Assembly: GCA_022340585.1 (NCBI GenBank)
Contig: JAJDNS010000011.1
Span: 1-64,000, forward strand
Direction of reading: 5' to 3'
DNA: 64,000 bases
Source: Acidobacteriota bacterium
GTDB lineage: Bacteria > Acidobacteriota > Vicinamibacteria > Fen-336
The position numbers were made by a program, and so were the translations under genes. Positions within the stretch are counted from its first letter, which is position 1. Every line of letters begins with the position of its first letter. Below are positions 34,153 to 43,236 of the stretch, in pieces. Below the pieces are notes generated by a model. That model was not told the origin of the DNA, searched no databases, and saw only the letters and a list, made by a program, of their open reading frames with translations.

Positions 34153-35517
34153 ATGAAGCTCATCGTTCCCCTGGCCGCGGCGCTCCTCGCCGCCACGCCC
34201 GGGATGCTGGAGGCCGAGCGTCTTTCCGTTCCCTACGAGATGTTCCGTCTCCCGAACGGGCTCACCGTCATCGTCCACGAGGACCACTCGGCCCCGATCG
34301 CCACCGTCAACACCTGGTATCACGTGGGGTCCGGCCGGGAGACCCCGGGGCGCACCGGCTTCGCCCACCTGTTCGAGCACCTGATGTTCGAGGGCTCCGG
34401 CAACGTGCCGGAGGGCCAGTTCGACCGATGGCTCGAGGCCGTGGGGGGCACCAACAACGGCTCCACGAGCAACGACCGGACCAACTACTGGGAGAACGTG
34501 CCTTCGAACGCCGTCGAGATGCCCCTGTTCCTCGAGTCCGACCGGATGGGGTACCTCCTCGACTCCATGTCGCCGGAGACGGTGGACGGCCAGCGCGACG
34601 TGGTGAAGAACGAGCGGCGCCAGTCTTACGAGAACCGGCCCTACGGCATCTTCTGGGAGCGGCTGCCCGGGGCGCTGTTCCCCGAGGGTCATCCCTACTC
34701 CTGGCCGGTCATCGGCTCGATGGCCGACCTGAGCGCGGCGAGCTACGAGGACGTCGTGGACTTCTTCAAGAAATGGTACGGGCCGGCCAACGCCAGCGTC
34801 GTCATCGCCGGTGACGTCGACACCGAGCGGATCCGAAGGCTCGCCGAGAAGTGGTTCGGCGAGATTCCGGAGAGCGAGCCCGTCGCGCCCCTCGCGCCGC
34901 AGCCGGTCGTGCTCACCGAAGAGAAGCGCGTCGTGCTCGAGGACCGGGTGCAGCTGCCCCGCGTGTACCTCGCGTGGCCGGTGCCGGCCGCCTACTCCCC
35001 ACCGAGCGCCGCCCTCGACGCTCTCGCGAGCCTGCTCGCCGACGGGAAGAACTCGCGCCTCTACCGGCGGCTGGTCTACGATCTGCAGGTCGCACAGGAC
35101 GTGAACGCGTTCCAGGACACGGGGGCCGTCGCGTCCACCTTCCTGGTGATGGTCACCGCCCGCTCGGGACACAGCCTCGAGGAGATCCTCGGTCTCGTGG
35201 ACGAGGAGATCGCCCGCCTGAAGGCGGAACCACCCACCGAGCGTGAGATCGTCCGCTTCCAGAACCGGACGGAGGCGGCGTTCTTCGACAGCCTGGAGCG
35301 CGTGGGCGGCTTCGGCGGCAAGGCCGACCAGCTCAACGACTACTACGTCAACACCGGCAACCCCGACTACTTCGAGGAGGACCTCGCCCGCTACCTCAGC
35401 CTCGACCCCAGCGACGTGCGGGCGGTGGCCGCCCGTTTCCTGGGCCCGGGTCGCGTCGTCTTCTCCGTCGTGCCCGAAGGAAAGAAGGAGCTGGCGGTGG
35501 CGGAGGTGACCCGATGA
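34153..35517 (+). CDS. Exported M16-family zinc metallopeptidase (catalytic subunit)
   Basis: The 454-residue protein starts with a signal peptide (cleavage near residue 21). It has the inverted zinc motif HxxEH (His72, Glu75, His76 in HLFEHLMFEG), the distal Glu in the VVKNERRQSYEN region, and the two homologous M16 half-domains. Related bacterial enzymes degrade peptides or process proteins in the periplasm, often as a heterodimer with a non-catalytic relative. A GGGAGG site precedes the ATG. The stop overlaps the start of the second M16 gene by 4 bp (ATGA), consistent with a fixed ratio of the two subunits. Confidence 0.93.
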   Translation: MKLIVPLAAALLAATPGMLEAERLSVPYEMFRLPNGLTVIVHEDHSAPIATVNTWYHVGSGRETPGRTGFAHLFEHLMFEGSGNVPEGQFDRWLEAVGGTNNGSTSNDRTNYWENVPSNAVEMPLFLESDRMGYLLDSMSPETVDGQRDVVKNERRQSYENRPYGIFWERLPGALFPEGHPYSWPVIGSMADLSAASYEDVVDFFKKWYGPANASVVIAGDVDTERIRRLAEKWFGEIPESEPVAPLAPQPVVLTEEKRVVLEDRVQLPRVYLAWPVPAAYSPPSAALDALASLLADGKNSRLYRRLVYDLQVAQDVNAFQDTGAVASTFLVMVTARSGHSLEEILGLVDEEIARLKAEPPTEREIVRFQNRTEAAFFDSLERVGGFGGKADQLNDYYVNTGNPDYFEEDLARYLSLDPSDVRAVAARFLGPGRVVFSVVPEGKKELAVAEVTR

Positions 35518-36974
35518 CCGCCCGAGTCGCGCGCGCCCTCTTCCTTCTCACCGTCCTCCTCGCCCCGGCCGGCGGGACGGTCTTCGCCCAGGCCGACCGC
35601 AGCGGCCCCCCGGCCCCGGGCCCGGCCCGGCCTCTCACGTTGCCGCCCATCGAGCGCCACGCGCTTTCGAATGGGGTACCCGTGCTCCTCGTCGGCGTGC
35701 ACGAGGTCCCGGTGGTGGAGGTCGTGCTCGTCCTCGCCGCCGGCGCCACCGCCGACCCAGCGGGACGGGAGGGTCTCGCCCACGCGACCGCGGAGATGCT
35801 CGACGAGGGCGCCGGCGGGATGGATGCCCTGGCCCTCGCCGACGCCGTCGACTTCCTCGGCGCGCGGGTCGAGACCGCCTCGGGGTGGGACGCCTCGACG
35901 GTGCGCCTCCGCGTCCCCGTGGCCCGGCTCGGCGACGCCCTGCCCCTCATGGCCGACGTGGCGCTCCGGCCCGACTTCCCGGAGAAGGAGCTCGAGCGCC
36001 TGCGCAAGGAGGCCCTGACCGCGCTCCTTCAGGCCCGGGACCAGCCCCGGAGCATCGCCGCGCGCGCCCTCGACGAGGGTGTCTTCACCCGTGAGAGTCG
36101 TCTCGGGCGCCCGCAGACCGGCGACGTGGCATCGCTCGCCGCGCTCAGCATCGCCGACCTGCGCGGGTTCCACGACACCCGCTACACGCCGGCGCACGCC
36201 ACCCTGGTGGTTGTGGGCGACGTGACGGCGGAGGCGCTCCCGTTGCTCGAGAAGGCCTTCGGGGGCTGGACGGCGCCGGAGGAGACGGCGCCCGCTCCCG
36301 ACGTGAGCCTCCCGCCCCAGGTGAAGGGGCGATGGGTTCGTCTCGTGGACAAGCCCGGCTCCGCGCAGTCGGCGATTCGTCTCGGGCGGGTCGGGCCCTC
36401 GTGGGACGACCCCCGGTACCACGCGGGCGAGGTCATGAACACGCTGCTCGGGGGCTCGTTCACCTCGCGGCTCAACGACAACCTGCGCGAGCAGCACGGC
36501 TACACCTATGGCGCCGGTTCCGCCTTGAGACGTTACCGCGTCGGAGGCCTCTTCATGGCCGGCGCCGACGTCCAGACCGACAAGACGGCCGAGGCGGTGA
36601 CGGAGTTCCTCAAGGAGCTCGAGCGCATCCGCACCCCCGCCCCTCCCGGGGAGGTCGAGCGGGCCCGGAGCTACACCGCGCTCGGGTACGCCGAGGAGTT
36701 CGAGACCACGAGCCAGGTGGCCCGGCGCATCGTCGAGAAGGTGGTCTACGACCTGCCCGACGGGTTCTTCGAGGAGTACGTCCCGAAGACGCTGGCGGTG
36801 GACGCCCCGGCGCTCCAGGCGGCGGCGAGGGCCAGCGTCGATCCCGAGTCGGTCGTGATCGTCGTGGTCGGCGACCGGTCGAAGGTCGAGGCCCCGCTGC
36901 GCGCCCTCGGGCTCGGGAAGCTCGAGGTCCTTACCGTCGAAGACGTCATGGGGCCCGCCCCGCATATCGAATAG
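35514..36974 (+). CDS. Exported M16-family protein lacking the zinc motif (regulatory subunit)
   Basis: The 486-residue protein has a signal peptide (to about residue 25) and the full M16 fold. The position of the zinc motif reads H90-ATAEMLDEG, with no second His and a shifted Glu, so zinc cannot bind normally. The C-terminal R/Y element (LNDNLREQHGYTYGAGS), which helps substrate binding in these dimers, is intact. This split matches the mitochondrial processing peptidase design: the upstream gene supplies catalysis and this one substrate binding. A perfect 9-bp hairpin directly follows the stop. Confidence 0.9.
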   Translation: MTARVARALFLLTVLLAPAGGTVFAQADRSGPPAPGPARPLTLPPIERHALSNGVPVLLVGVHEVPVVEVVLVLAAGATADPAGREGLAHATAEMLDEGAGGMDALALADAVDFLGARVETASGWDASTVRLRVPVARLGDALPLMADVALRPDFPEKELERLRKEALTALLQARDQPRSIAARALDEGVFTRESRLGRPQTGDVASLAALSIADLRGFHDTRYTPAHATLVVVGDVTAEALPLLEKAFGGWTAPEETAPAPDVSLPPQVKGRWVRLVDKPGSAQSAIRLGRVGPSWDDPRYHAGEVMNTLLGGSFTSRLNDNLREQHGYTYGAGSALRRYRVGGLFMAGADVQTDKTAEAVTEFLKELERIRTPAPPGEVERARSYTALGYAEEFETTSQVARRIVEKVVYDLPDGFFEEYVPKTLAVDAPALQAAARASVDPESVVIVVVGDRSKVEAPLRALGLGKLEVLTVEDVMGPAPHIE

Positions 36975-36976
36975 CC

Positions 36977-37005
36977 CTCAAGTCGTTGCAGAGACTCGAC
37001 TTGAG
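36977..37005 (+). terminator. Hairpin after the M16 gene pair
   Basis: CTCAAGTCG and CGACTTGAG form a perfect 9-bp stem with an 11-nt loop, beginning 3 bp after the stop. A T-run is lacking, so termination may depend on Rho or the hairpin may protect the 3' end. Confidence 0.55.
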
Positions 37006-37176
37006 CCAAGCTCCGAGAATGACGAGGGTGACGAGCCGTCGCCCTCGAATCGTCTCGCCTATTCAGGGTTTCACGGTCGACGCGGTAAAATTGGCGGTCG
37101 GGCTGTAGCGCGCTGGGCGACCGCCCTCCCCGGGGCTCTCGTGCGGGCCCGCTGATGCCGGCGTGAGGGGCCGGGT

Positions 37177-38700
37177 ATGGCTGGTTTGCCACAGACGATC
37201 GGTCGCTTCGAGATCCTGCGCGAGCTGGGACGCGGGATGACGGGAGTGGTCTTCGAGGCCCGGGATCCTGCCCTCTCCCGGACGGTGGCCTTGAAGATGA
37301 TCGACCCCGCCAACGCCGTTCCGGCCGGCGAGCGTGAGGCGTTCACCCAGCGCTTCGAGTCCGAGGCCCGCATTGCCGGACGGCTGAGCCATCCCAACAT
37401 CGTCGTGGTGCACGACGTCGGGCAGGATCCAGAGACCGAGATCCTGTACATCGCCCTCGAACGCCTGCCCGGCGAGACGCTCGGGGCGCTGGTGCAGAAG
37501 GGCATCCACCTGCCCTGGCGGCAGGCCCTCGATATCGGGGCCCAGCTGGCCGACGCGCTGGAGCACGCCCACGAGCACGGCATCGTGCACCGCGACATCA
37601 AGCCGGCCAACGTAATGCTCCTGCCCAACGGGCAGGTCAAGCTCATGGACTTCGGAATCGCCAAGCTGGAGGCCAGCCAGCTCACCGCCGCCGGCCAGTT
37701 CTTCGGCACCCCCCTCTACATGGCCCCGGAGCAGGCCGGGAACGGGACCGTCGACGGCCGGAGCGACCTCTTCGCCCTCGGCTCCGTGCTGTACACCCTC
37801 CTCACCGGGCGTCACGCCTTCGCCGGCGACAACGTGCTCCAGATCCTGAGGAGGGTGGTGGAGGACGACCCGCCGCCTCCGGGTGGGGTGGTGCCCGAGA
37901 TCCCGCCTGCGGTCGACGGGATCATCGCCCGCTGCCTGGCCAAGGCGCCCAACGACCGCTACCCGTCCGCCCGTCATCTGCGTGAGGACATCCTGGAGGT
38001 CCTGGGCGGGCGGGCTCCGCGCCACAGCGCCTCTCCGAAGCCGGGCCTGGCCGCCGGCGCCTCCGGCGCGAGCGCCGACGAGGACGGGCCGGCGGCGGCG
38101 ACGCTGACGGTGGACGTCAACCCGCTGGAGAAGCTGCTTGACGCACCCGGGGCCAGCCGGGCGGCGGCGCCGGCAGCACCCCGCCGGCGAAAGGCGATGC
38201 TCCTCGGCCTCGGGGCCATCGGAGCCCTGGCCCTGGCCCTGGGTGTGCCCCGCCTGCTCCCCCCCGACACCCCGGCTCCCGAGGCCAGCCCCGAGGCGAA
38301 CGGGGCAGGCTCGGTGGCGGCGGGCGCGGGGAAGGTTCCGGCTCCGCCCCCCGAGCCCACCCCGGCGCCGACACCGCCACCGGCCCGGATCGTGGTCGAC
38401 TTTCGTCATCCGCTGCGATCCGGCACGCTCCGCATCCTGATGGACGGGGAGCCCGTGGTCGGGCGGTCCGTGGCCGGCGGCGTGGCCCGAGACCTGCTCG
38501 TGGCCAAGCTGCACGGCGGCGTCTTCACCGACCTCGTGGAGGTGGAGCCCGGTCGTCACGAGTTCGAAGTCGAGGTGACGTGGGACGACAACACGCGCCT
38601 CGAGCACATCCGCGGAGTGTTCGATCGCGACGAGACCTACCGCCTGGAGATCCGCCTCGGGCGTCTCAGGAGGAACCTGTCTCTCAAGTGGACGCGCTGA
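37177..38700 (+). CDS. Membrane-anchored Hanks-type Ser/Thr protein kinase
   Basis: The 507-residue kinase has the glycine loop GRGMTGVVFEA (18-28), Lys40 (VALKMI), catalytic HRDIKPAN with Asp140, DFG with Asp158, and an APEQ activation-segment end. The kinase domain runs to about residue 275. A Pro/Ala-rich linker, a transmembrane helix (about 340-360) and a short Pro-rich stalk lead to a beta-rich exported domain (about 400-507, RIVVDFRHPLRSGTLRILMDGEPV), which resembles PEGA-like wall-facing modules. The C-terminal domain differs from that of the first kinase, so the two probably sense different things. A TAAAAT box (37086-37091) is a promoter candidate. Confidence 0.93.
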   Translation: MAGLPQTIGRFEILRELGRGMTGVVFEARDPALSRTVALKMIDPANAVPAGEREAFTQRFESEARIAGRLSHPNIVVVHDVGQDPETEILYIALERLPGETLGALVQKGIHLPWRQALDIGAQLADALEHAHEHGIVHRDIKPANVMLLPNGQVKLMDFGIAKLEASQLTAAGQFFGTPLYMAPEQAGNGTVDGRSDLFALGSVLYTLLTGRHAFAGDNVLQILRRVVEDDPPPPGGVVPEIPPAVDGIIARCLAKAPNDRYPSARHLREDILEVLGGRAPRHSASPKPGLAAGASGASADEDGPAAATLTVDVNPLEKLLDAPGASRAAAPAAPRRRKAMLLGLGAIGALALALGVPRLLPPDTPAPEASPEANGAGSVAAGAGKVPAPPPEPTPAPTPPPARIVVDFRHPLRSGTLRILMDGEPVVGRSVAGGVARDLLVAKLHGGVFTDLVEVEPGRHEFEVEVTWDDNTRLEHIRGVFDRDETYRLEIRLGRLRRNLSLKWTR

Positions 38701-38755
38701 CGTCCACCGGCCGACGCCTCGAGCTCCCTTCGGGCCGAAGGCCGCGTGACCGGAC

Positions 38756-41700
38756 TCAGGCTCGCGCCGCTGGCTCTTCCCGCGGATTCCGCAGCGTCTC
38801 GGTGAGGCGGTGGAACGCCTCCGAGAGCTCGTCCAGGGTGTGGTACGTCACCGGCACGATGACCAGCGTTAGCACCGTGGCCACCGTCAGGCCGGCGATC
38901 ACCGCCACCCCCATGGGCCCCCACCACTGCGACGACTCGGCCCCGAACTCGATCGTCCCCTCGAAGAAGCCGATGTTGATGCCCAGGGTGAGGGGGATGA
39001 GGCCCAGGATCGTGGTCACCGCGGTCAGGAGGACCGGCCGCAGGCGGATGGCCCCGGCGTCCACGACGGCCTGGGTCTTCTCGCGCCCCTCCCGGCGCAG
39101 GCGCACGATGAAGTCGCACAGGACAATGGCGTTGTTGACCACTACCCCGGCGAGGGAGATGACGCCGATGCCGGTCATGATGATCCCGAAGGGGGTGCGG
39201 GTGAGGAGGAGCCCCCAGAGCACCCCGATGAGGGACAGGACCACCGACAGCATGACGGTGCCGGGGAGGATCAGGCTGTTGAACTGGGTCACCAGCACGA
39301 GGCTGATGAGCAGCACCGCGATGACGAACGCCCTCTGGAGGAATCGCTGGGACTCGTCCTCCTCCTCGTTGGACCCGGCGTACTCCCAGCGGTAGCCGGG
39401 GGGCCACTCGATCTGGCTCTCGAGGATCCCCGCCACCTCGGCCCGCACGGTGTCGTCGGTGCGGCCGGGGGCCCGCAGGACGTCGCCCTCCACGGTGACG
39501 ACCCTCTTGAGATCCACCCGGCGGATGGCCCCGGGCCCGACGCCGGTCTCGAGGCGGGCCACGCTGCGGATCGGGATGGGGACGCCGTCCTCGTCGGGCA
39601 CGGTCAGGTTCCCCAGCTCGCCCACCGAGACGCGGCTCTCGGGCCGTAGACGGACGCGGATGTCGTACTCGTCCTCCCCCACCCGGTACTCGGACGGTTC
39701 GACCCCGCGGATCGCGGTCTGCACCGTGGTGGCGATGGCGCTGGTGCTCACGCCCAGGACCATGGCCTGGGTGCGGTCGACCACGAGACGGATCTCGGGC
39801 TTGCCCTCGTCGAAGTCGTCGTCGAGGTTCGTGAGCCCCGGGACGAGGCGGATGCGCTCCTGGATCTCCCGGCTCAGGCGGCCGAGCTCGGTGAAGTCGT
39901 CCCCGATCACCCGGATCGTGACCGGCTTGCCGGTCGGCGGACCCTCCGCGGGCTTGTCCACCTTGATCTCGGCGCCGCTGATGCCGGCCACCTGTCCCCG
40001 CACCTGCTCGATGGTCACTCGTGAGCTCTGCTCGCGGTCCTTGTGATCGAGGAGGTCCAGAGTGAGGCGGCTCTCGGTGCCCACCGAGCCGACGGCGAAG
40101 TCGACGAGGGACACCCCCGTGGAGCCCACGTTGGCGATGCCGTGCTCCAGGTCGGCCGTCTCCCGGGTTCGTCCCTCGAGCTCGGTGATGATGGCGTCCG
40201 AGGTCTCCAGGTTGCTCCCGCTGGGGACCTCCACGTCGATCCAGATCTCACGAGGGTCCATCTCCGGGAAGAACTCGGCTCCCCGCCCGAGGAAGCCGTA
40301 GAGGACGACGGTGCCGGCCAGGAGCGCCCCCATGGTCCACAGGGTGCCGGCCCGGCGGTCGGTGAGGCTGGGGCCCCACCCGAGGACGCGGTGGCCCAGC
40401 CCTCCCACCAGCCAGACCCCGCCCTGCAGTACGAAGGCCAGGGCTGCGAGCGTCATCAGGAAGCCGGTGGCGCTCAGCAGCGGCGCGGTGTACCGCTCGA
40501 GGGCGAAGCCCAGCAGGGCCACGAGCAGGCCCAGGGTGAAGAGCCCGCCGAACAGACCCAGCAGCAACCAGTTGCGCACGAGCCAGCCCCGGGTCCCGTG
40601 GTCCGAGGCCCGGGCCAGGAGCCTCTCCAGGAGGCGCCGGTAGGACTTGAGGAAGCGCCCCTCGTGGTGGGCTTCGCCGTCGGGCCGGGGCGGCGGGGCC
40701 TTCATCAGGGCCGCGCACAGGGCCGGGTTGAAGACGAGGGCCACCAGGAGAGACGCGCTCAGTCCGAGGATCACCGTGGCCGGGAGGTAGGAGAAGAAGT
40801 CTCCGATGATGCCGGGCCAGAACAGGAGCGGGGCGAAGGCCACGCAGGTGGTGATCGTGGAGACCACGACCGGGGCCACGACCTCGGAGGTCGCCCGGGA
40901 CGCGGCGGTCTCGCCGTCCTCGCCTTCCTCGCGGTGGCGGTAGATGTTCTCCACCACGACCACCGCGTTGTCGACCAGCATGCCCACCACCAGGATCATG
41001 CTGAACAGCACCACCGTGTTCAGGGTGTATCCCACCGCCTGGACGCAGAAGAAGGTGATGAGCATCGACAGGGGCAGAGCGACGGCCACGAAGAGAGAGT
41101 TCCGGAAACCCAGGAAGGCCATCAGGACGAAGATCACGAGGAGGAGGCCGGCCAGGATGTTGTTCTCCAGCTCCGAGACCATGGAGCGGATGTCCACCGA
41201 CTGGTCGGCGACCAGGGTGACCCGGACGCCCTCGGGCAGGCGGTCCTGGAGCTCCTTCAGACGCACCTTCACGGTGTCGACGACCTCGATGACGTTGGCG
41301 CCGCTGCGCTTCGAGACGGTGAGCGAGACCGCGGGCCGGAGGTCGAGGCGAGACCGCGTGGTCTCGTCCTCGAAGCCGTAGGCCACGTGGGCCACGTCCT
41401 TGATGTAGATCGGGATGCCTTCCTTCACCTTGACGACGAAGTCCTCGATCTCCCGAGGCCGGTCCACCTCGGCGGGGATCCGCACCAGGTACTTCAAGCG
41501 CCCCACGTCGATCTCGCCTCCGGGCACGGTGATGTTCTCCCGGCCCACGGCCATGACCACGTCGCTGAGCCCCAGCTCGTAGGAGCTGAGGCGGCGGGGG
41601 TCGACGAACACGTGGACCTCGCGCTCGCGGCCGCCGATCACCTCCACCCGGTTGACCCCGGTCAGGGCCTCCAGCTCGTCCTTGAGGTCCTCGGCGATCT

Positions 41701-42163
41701 CCTTGAGCTGGACGAGGCCAACGTCTCCGGAGAGGCTGATGATGATCACCGGGATCTGGGAGAGGTCGACGTCCTCGACTCGCGGGTCGTCGTCGATGTC
41801 CGGGGGCAGGTCGCTCTTGGCGATGTCGACCTTGTCCCGCACCCTCTGGAGCGCGGTGTCGATCTCCACCTCGGGGTTGAACTCCACCTCGATCAGGGAG
41901 AAGCCCTCGCTCGACGTGGAGCGGATCTCCTTGATGTCGCTGACGCCCCGGATCTCCGTCTCGAGCTCCCGGGTGACCAGGGTCTCCATGTCCTCGGGGC
42001 TGACGCCCTGGTACGAGGTGGAGACCAGTATCAGGGGGATCTTGACCTCGGGGAAGGACTCCACCGGGAGGGAGGTGTAGGCGCTGGCACCCGCCACCAC
42101 GATGAGGGCCATCAGGACGTAGACGGTGAGACGGTGGCGAATGGAGAGGTCGGTGAGGTTCAC
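38756..42163 (-). CDS. RND-family efflux transporter (AcrB/MexB-like) with an enlarged central membrane block
   Basis: The 1135-residue inner-membrane pump exports small molecules using the proton gradient, together with the adaptor and TolC proteins of the same operon. Both repeats of the RND fold are present, with TM4 motif GMLVDNAVVVVENI (Asp near 397; the next Asp of AcrB is Asn here). The usual length is about 1030-1060. Most of the excess lies at about residues 520-630, where at least three hydrophobic stretches replace the single TM7 (NWLLLGLFGGLFTLGLLVAL, ATGFLMTLAALAFVLQGG, TMGALLAGTVVLYGFL). Its ATG overlaps the adaptor stop by 4 bp. The substrate is unknown. Confidence 0.93.
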   Translation of the reverse strand: MNLTDLSIRHRLTVYVLMALIVVAGASAYTSLPVESFPEVKIPLILVSTSYQGVSPEDMETLVTRELETEIRGVSDIKEIRSTSSEGFSLIEVEFNPEVEIDTALQRVRDKVDIAKSDLPPDIDDDPRVEDVDLSQIPVIIISLSGDVGLVQLKEIAEDLKDELEALTGVNRVEVIGGREREVHVFVDPRRLSSYELGLSDVVMAVGRENITVPGGEIDVGRLKYLVRIPAEVDRPREIEDFVVKVKEGIPIYIKDVAHVAYGFEDETTRSRLDLRPAVSLTVSKRSGANVIEVVDTVKVRLKELQDRLPEGVRVTLVADQSVDIRSMVSELENNILAGLLLVIFVLMAFLGFRNSLFVAVALPLSMLITFFCVQAVGYTLNTVVLFSMILVVGMLVDNAVVVVENIYRHREEGEDGETAASRATSEVVAPVVVSTITTCVAFAPLLFWPGIIGDFFSYLPATVILGLSASLLVALVFNPALCAALMKAPPPRPDGEAHHEGRFLKSYRRLLERLLARASDHGTRGWLVRNWLLLGLFGGLFTLGLLVALLGFALERYTAPLLSATGFLMTLAALAFVLQGGVWLVGGLGHRVLGWGPSLTDRRAGTLWTMGALLAGTVVLYGFLGRGAEFFPEMDPREIWIDVEVPSGSNLETSDAIITELEGRTRETADLEHGIANVGSTGVSLVDFAVGSVGTESRLTLDLLDHKDREQSSRVTIEQVRGQVAGISGAEIKVDKPAEGPPTGKPVTIRVIGDDFTELGRLSREIQERIRLVPGLTNLDDDFDEGKPEIRLVVDRTQAMVLGVSTSAIATTVQTAIRGVEPSEYRVGEDEYDIRVRLRPESRVSVGELGNLTVPDEDGVPIPIRSVARLETGVGPGAIRRVDLKRVVTVEGDVLRAPGRTDDTVRAEVAGILESQIEWPPGYRWEYAGSNEEEDESQRFLQRAFVIAVLLISLVLVTQFNSLILPGTVMLSVVLSLIGVLWGLLLTRTPFGIIMTGIGVISLAGVVVNNAIVLCDFIVRLRREGREKTQAVVDAGAIRLRPVLLTAVTTILGLIPLTLGINIGFFEGTIEFGAESSQWWGPMGVAVIAGLTVATVLTLVIVPVTYHTLDELSEAFHRLTETLRNPREEPAARA

Positions 42164-43236
42164 GGCCGGCCTTCCCCCGCCTCGACGGCCTGGCCGTCGA
42201 TCAGCCCTCGCTGACCGGTGACGATCAGCTGCTCACCGGGCTTCAGGCCCTTCTCGACGACGACCAGGTTGCCCTCGCTCGGGCCGAGGGTCAGCTCCCG
42301 GACGCTGGCGACGCCGCCGTCGGCCACCACCGCCACCGGGCCGTTGTCGCGATCCTGGAGCACGTCGCGCTCGACGACGATCACGTCCTCGAGCGTGCGC
42401 TTCACCAGCGCGATCCGGGCGATCATCCCGGGCCGGAGCTCACCCGACCGGTTGTCGATGGCGATCTCGGTGGGGAAGGTGCGGCTGGGCCCCATCGCGG
42501 CGGGTCCGATGAGGTGGATGCGCCCCTCGAAGGTCCGCCCGGGGAAGGCGTCGACCTCGATGGTGGCCTCGCCGCCGACCCGGAACGCCGCGATGTCGTT
42601 CTCGGCGATGCCGGCCACCGCCTTCAGGCGGTCGACGCGGTACAGCTCGGTGATGGGCGCCCCGGGAGACACCACCTCGCCGGGCTCCACCTCGCGGCTG
42701 AGGGGCACGCCGGAGATCGGGGCCTCGACGACCGACCGCTCGAGACGGAGCTCGGCCTGCTTGACCTGGGCCTCGGCGGCGTGCAGGGCCGAGGTGGCCG
42801 CGATCAGCTCCTGCCGGGGAACGTGCTGGCGCTTGAAGAGTTCGTCGGTCTTCTCGTAGACGGCCCGGGCCCCCTCGAGTCGGGCCTGGGACTCGGCGAG
42901 GGCGGCCTCGAAGAGATCGGTTCCCACCCGGGCCAGGACCTGTCCCTTCCGCACGGACTGTCCTTCGCGGAAGCTCACGAGCTCCACCTGGCCTCCCAGC
43001 TCGGCGGAGACGCTCACGTGGACCCAGGGCTCCAGCTCACCGGACAGCTCCACGCGCTCGACCAGCCCCCGGGGCTCGAGCGTCACCACCTCCACGCTGA
43101 CCGCCGGGGCCGACGTGCTGGCCTCGGCGGACGGGGCGGCCTCGCTCGGCGCGTCGCCCGTGCCGCAGCCCGCGGCCGCGACCAGGATCCCGAGGAGAGC
43201 GGGGAGGACGAGAGTGCGATCGATTCGAGTCTTCAT
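42160..43236 (-). CDS. RND efflux periplasmic adaptor (membrane-fusion lipoprotein)
   Basis: The 358-residue protein has a lipoprotein signal with lipobox AAAGC (Cys near residue 24), a barrel-sandwich (lipoyl-like) domain with ELGGQVELVSFREGQSVRKGQVLARV, an alpha-hairpin (VYEKTDELFKRQHVPRQELI) and beta-barrel/membrane-proximal domains (VVEAPISGVPLSREVEPGEVV, ELRPGMIARI). Such adaptors join the RND pump to TolC across the periplasm. Both ends overlap neighbours by 4 bp (ATGA), so it is made together with TolC and the pump. Confidence 0.94.
   Translation of the reverse strand: MKTRIDRTLVLPALLGILVAAAGCGTGDAPSEAAPSAEASTSAPAVSVEVVTLEPRGLVERVELSGELEPWVHVSVSAELGGQVELVSFREGQSVRKGQVLARVGTDLFEAALAESQARLEGARAVYEKTDELFKRQHVPRQELIAATSALHAAEAQVKQAELRLERSVVEAPISGVPLSREVEPGEVVSPGAPITELYRVDRLKAVAGIAENDIAAFRVGGEATIEVDAFPGRTFEGRIHLIGPAAMGPSRTFPTEIAIDNRSGELRPGMIARIALVKRTLEDVIVVERDVLQDRDNGPVAVVADGGVASVRELTLGPSEGNLVVVEKGLKPGEQLIVTGQRGLIDGQAVEAGEGRP

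Noticed and set aside
40043-42214. 723-codon plus-strand frame opposite the RND pump
   Set aside because: Composition is Glu/His/Asp/Gln-rich as expected for the reverse complement of a GC-rich membrane protein gene, and it has no start signal.
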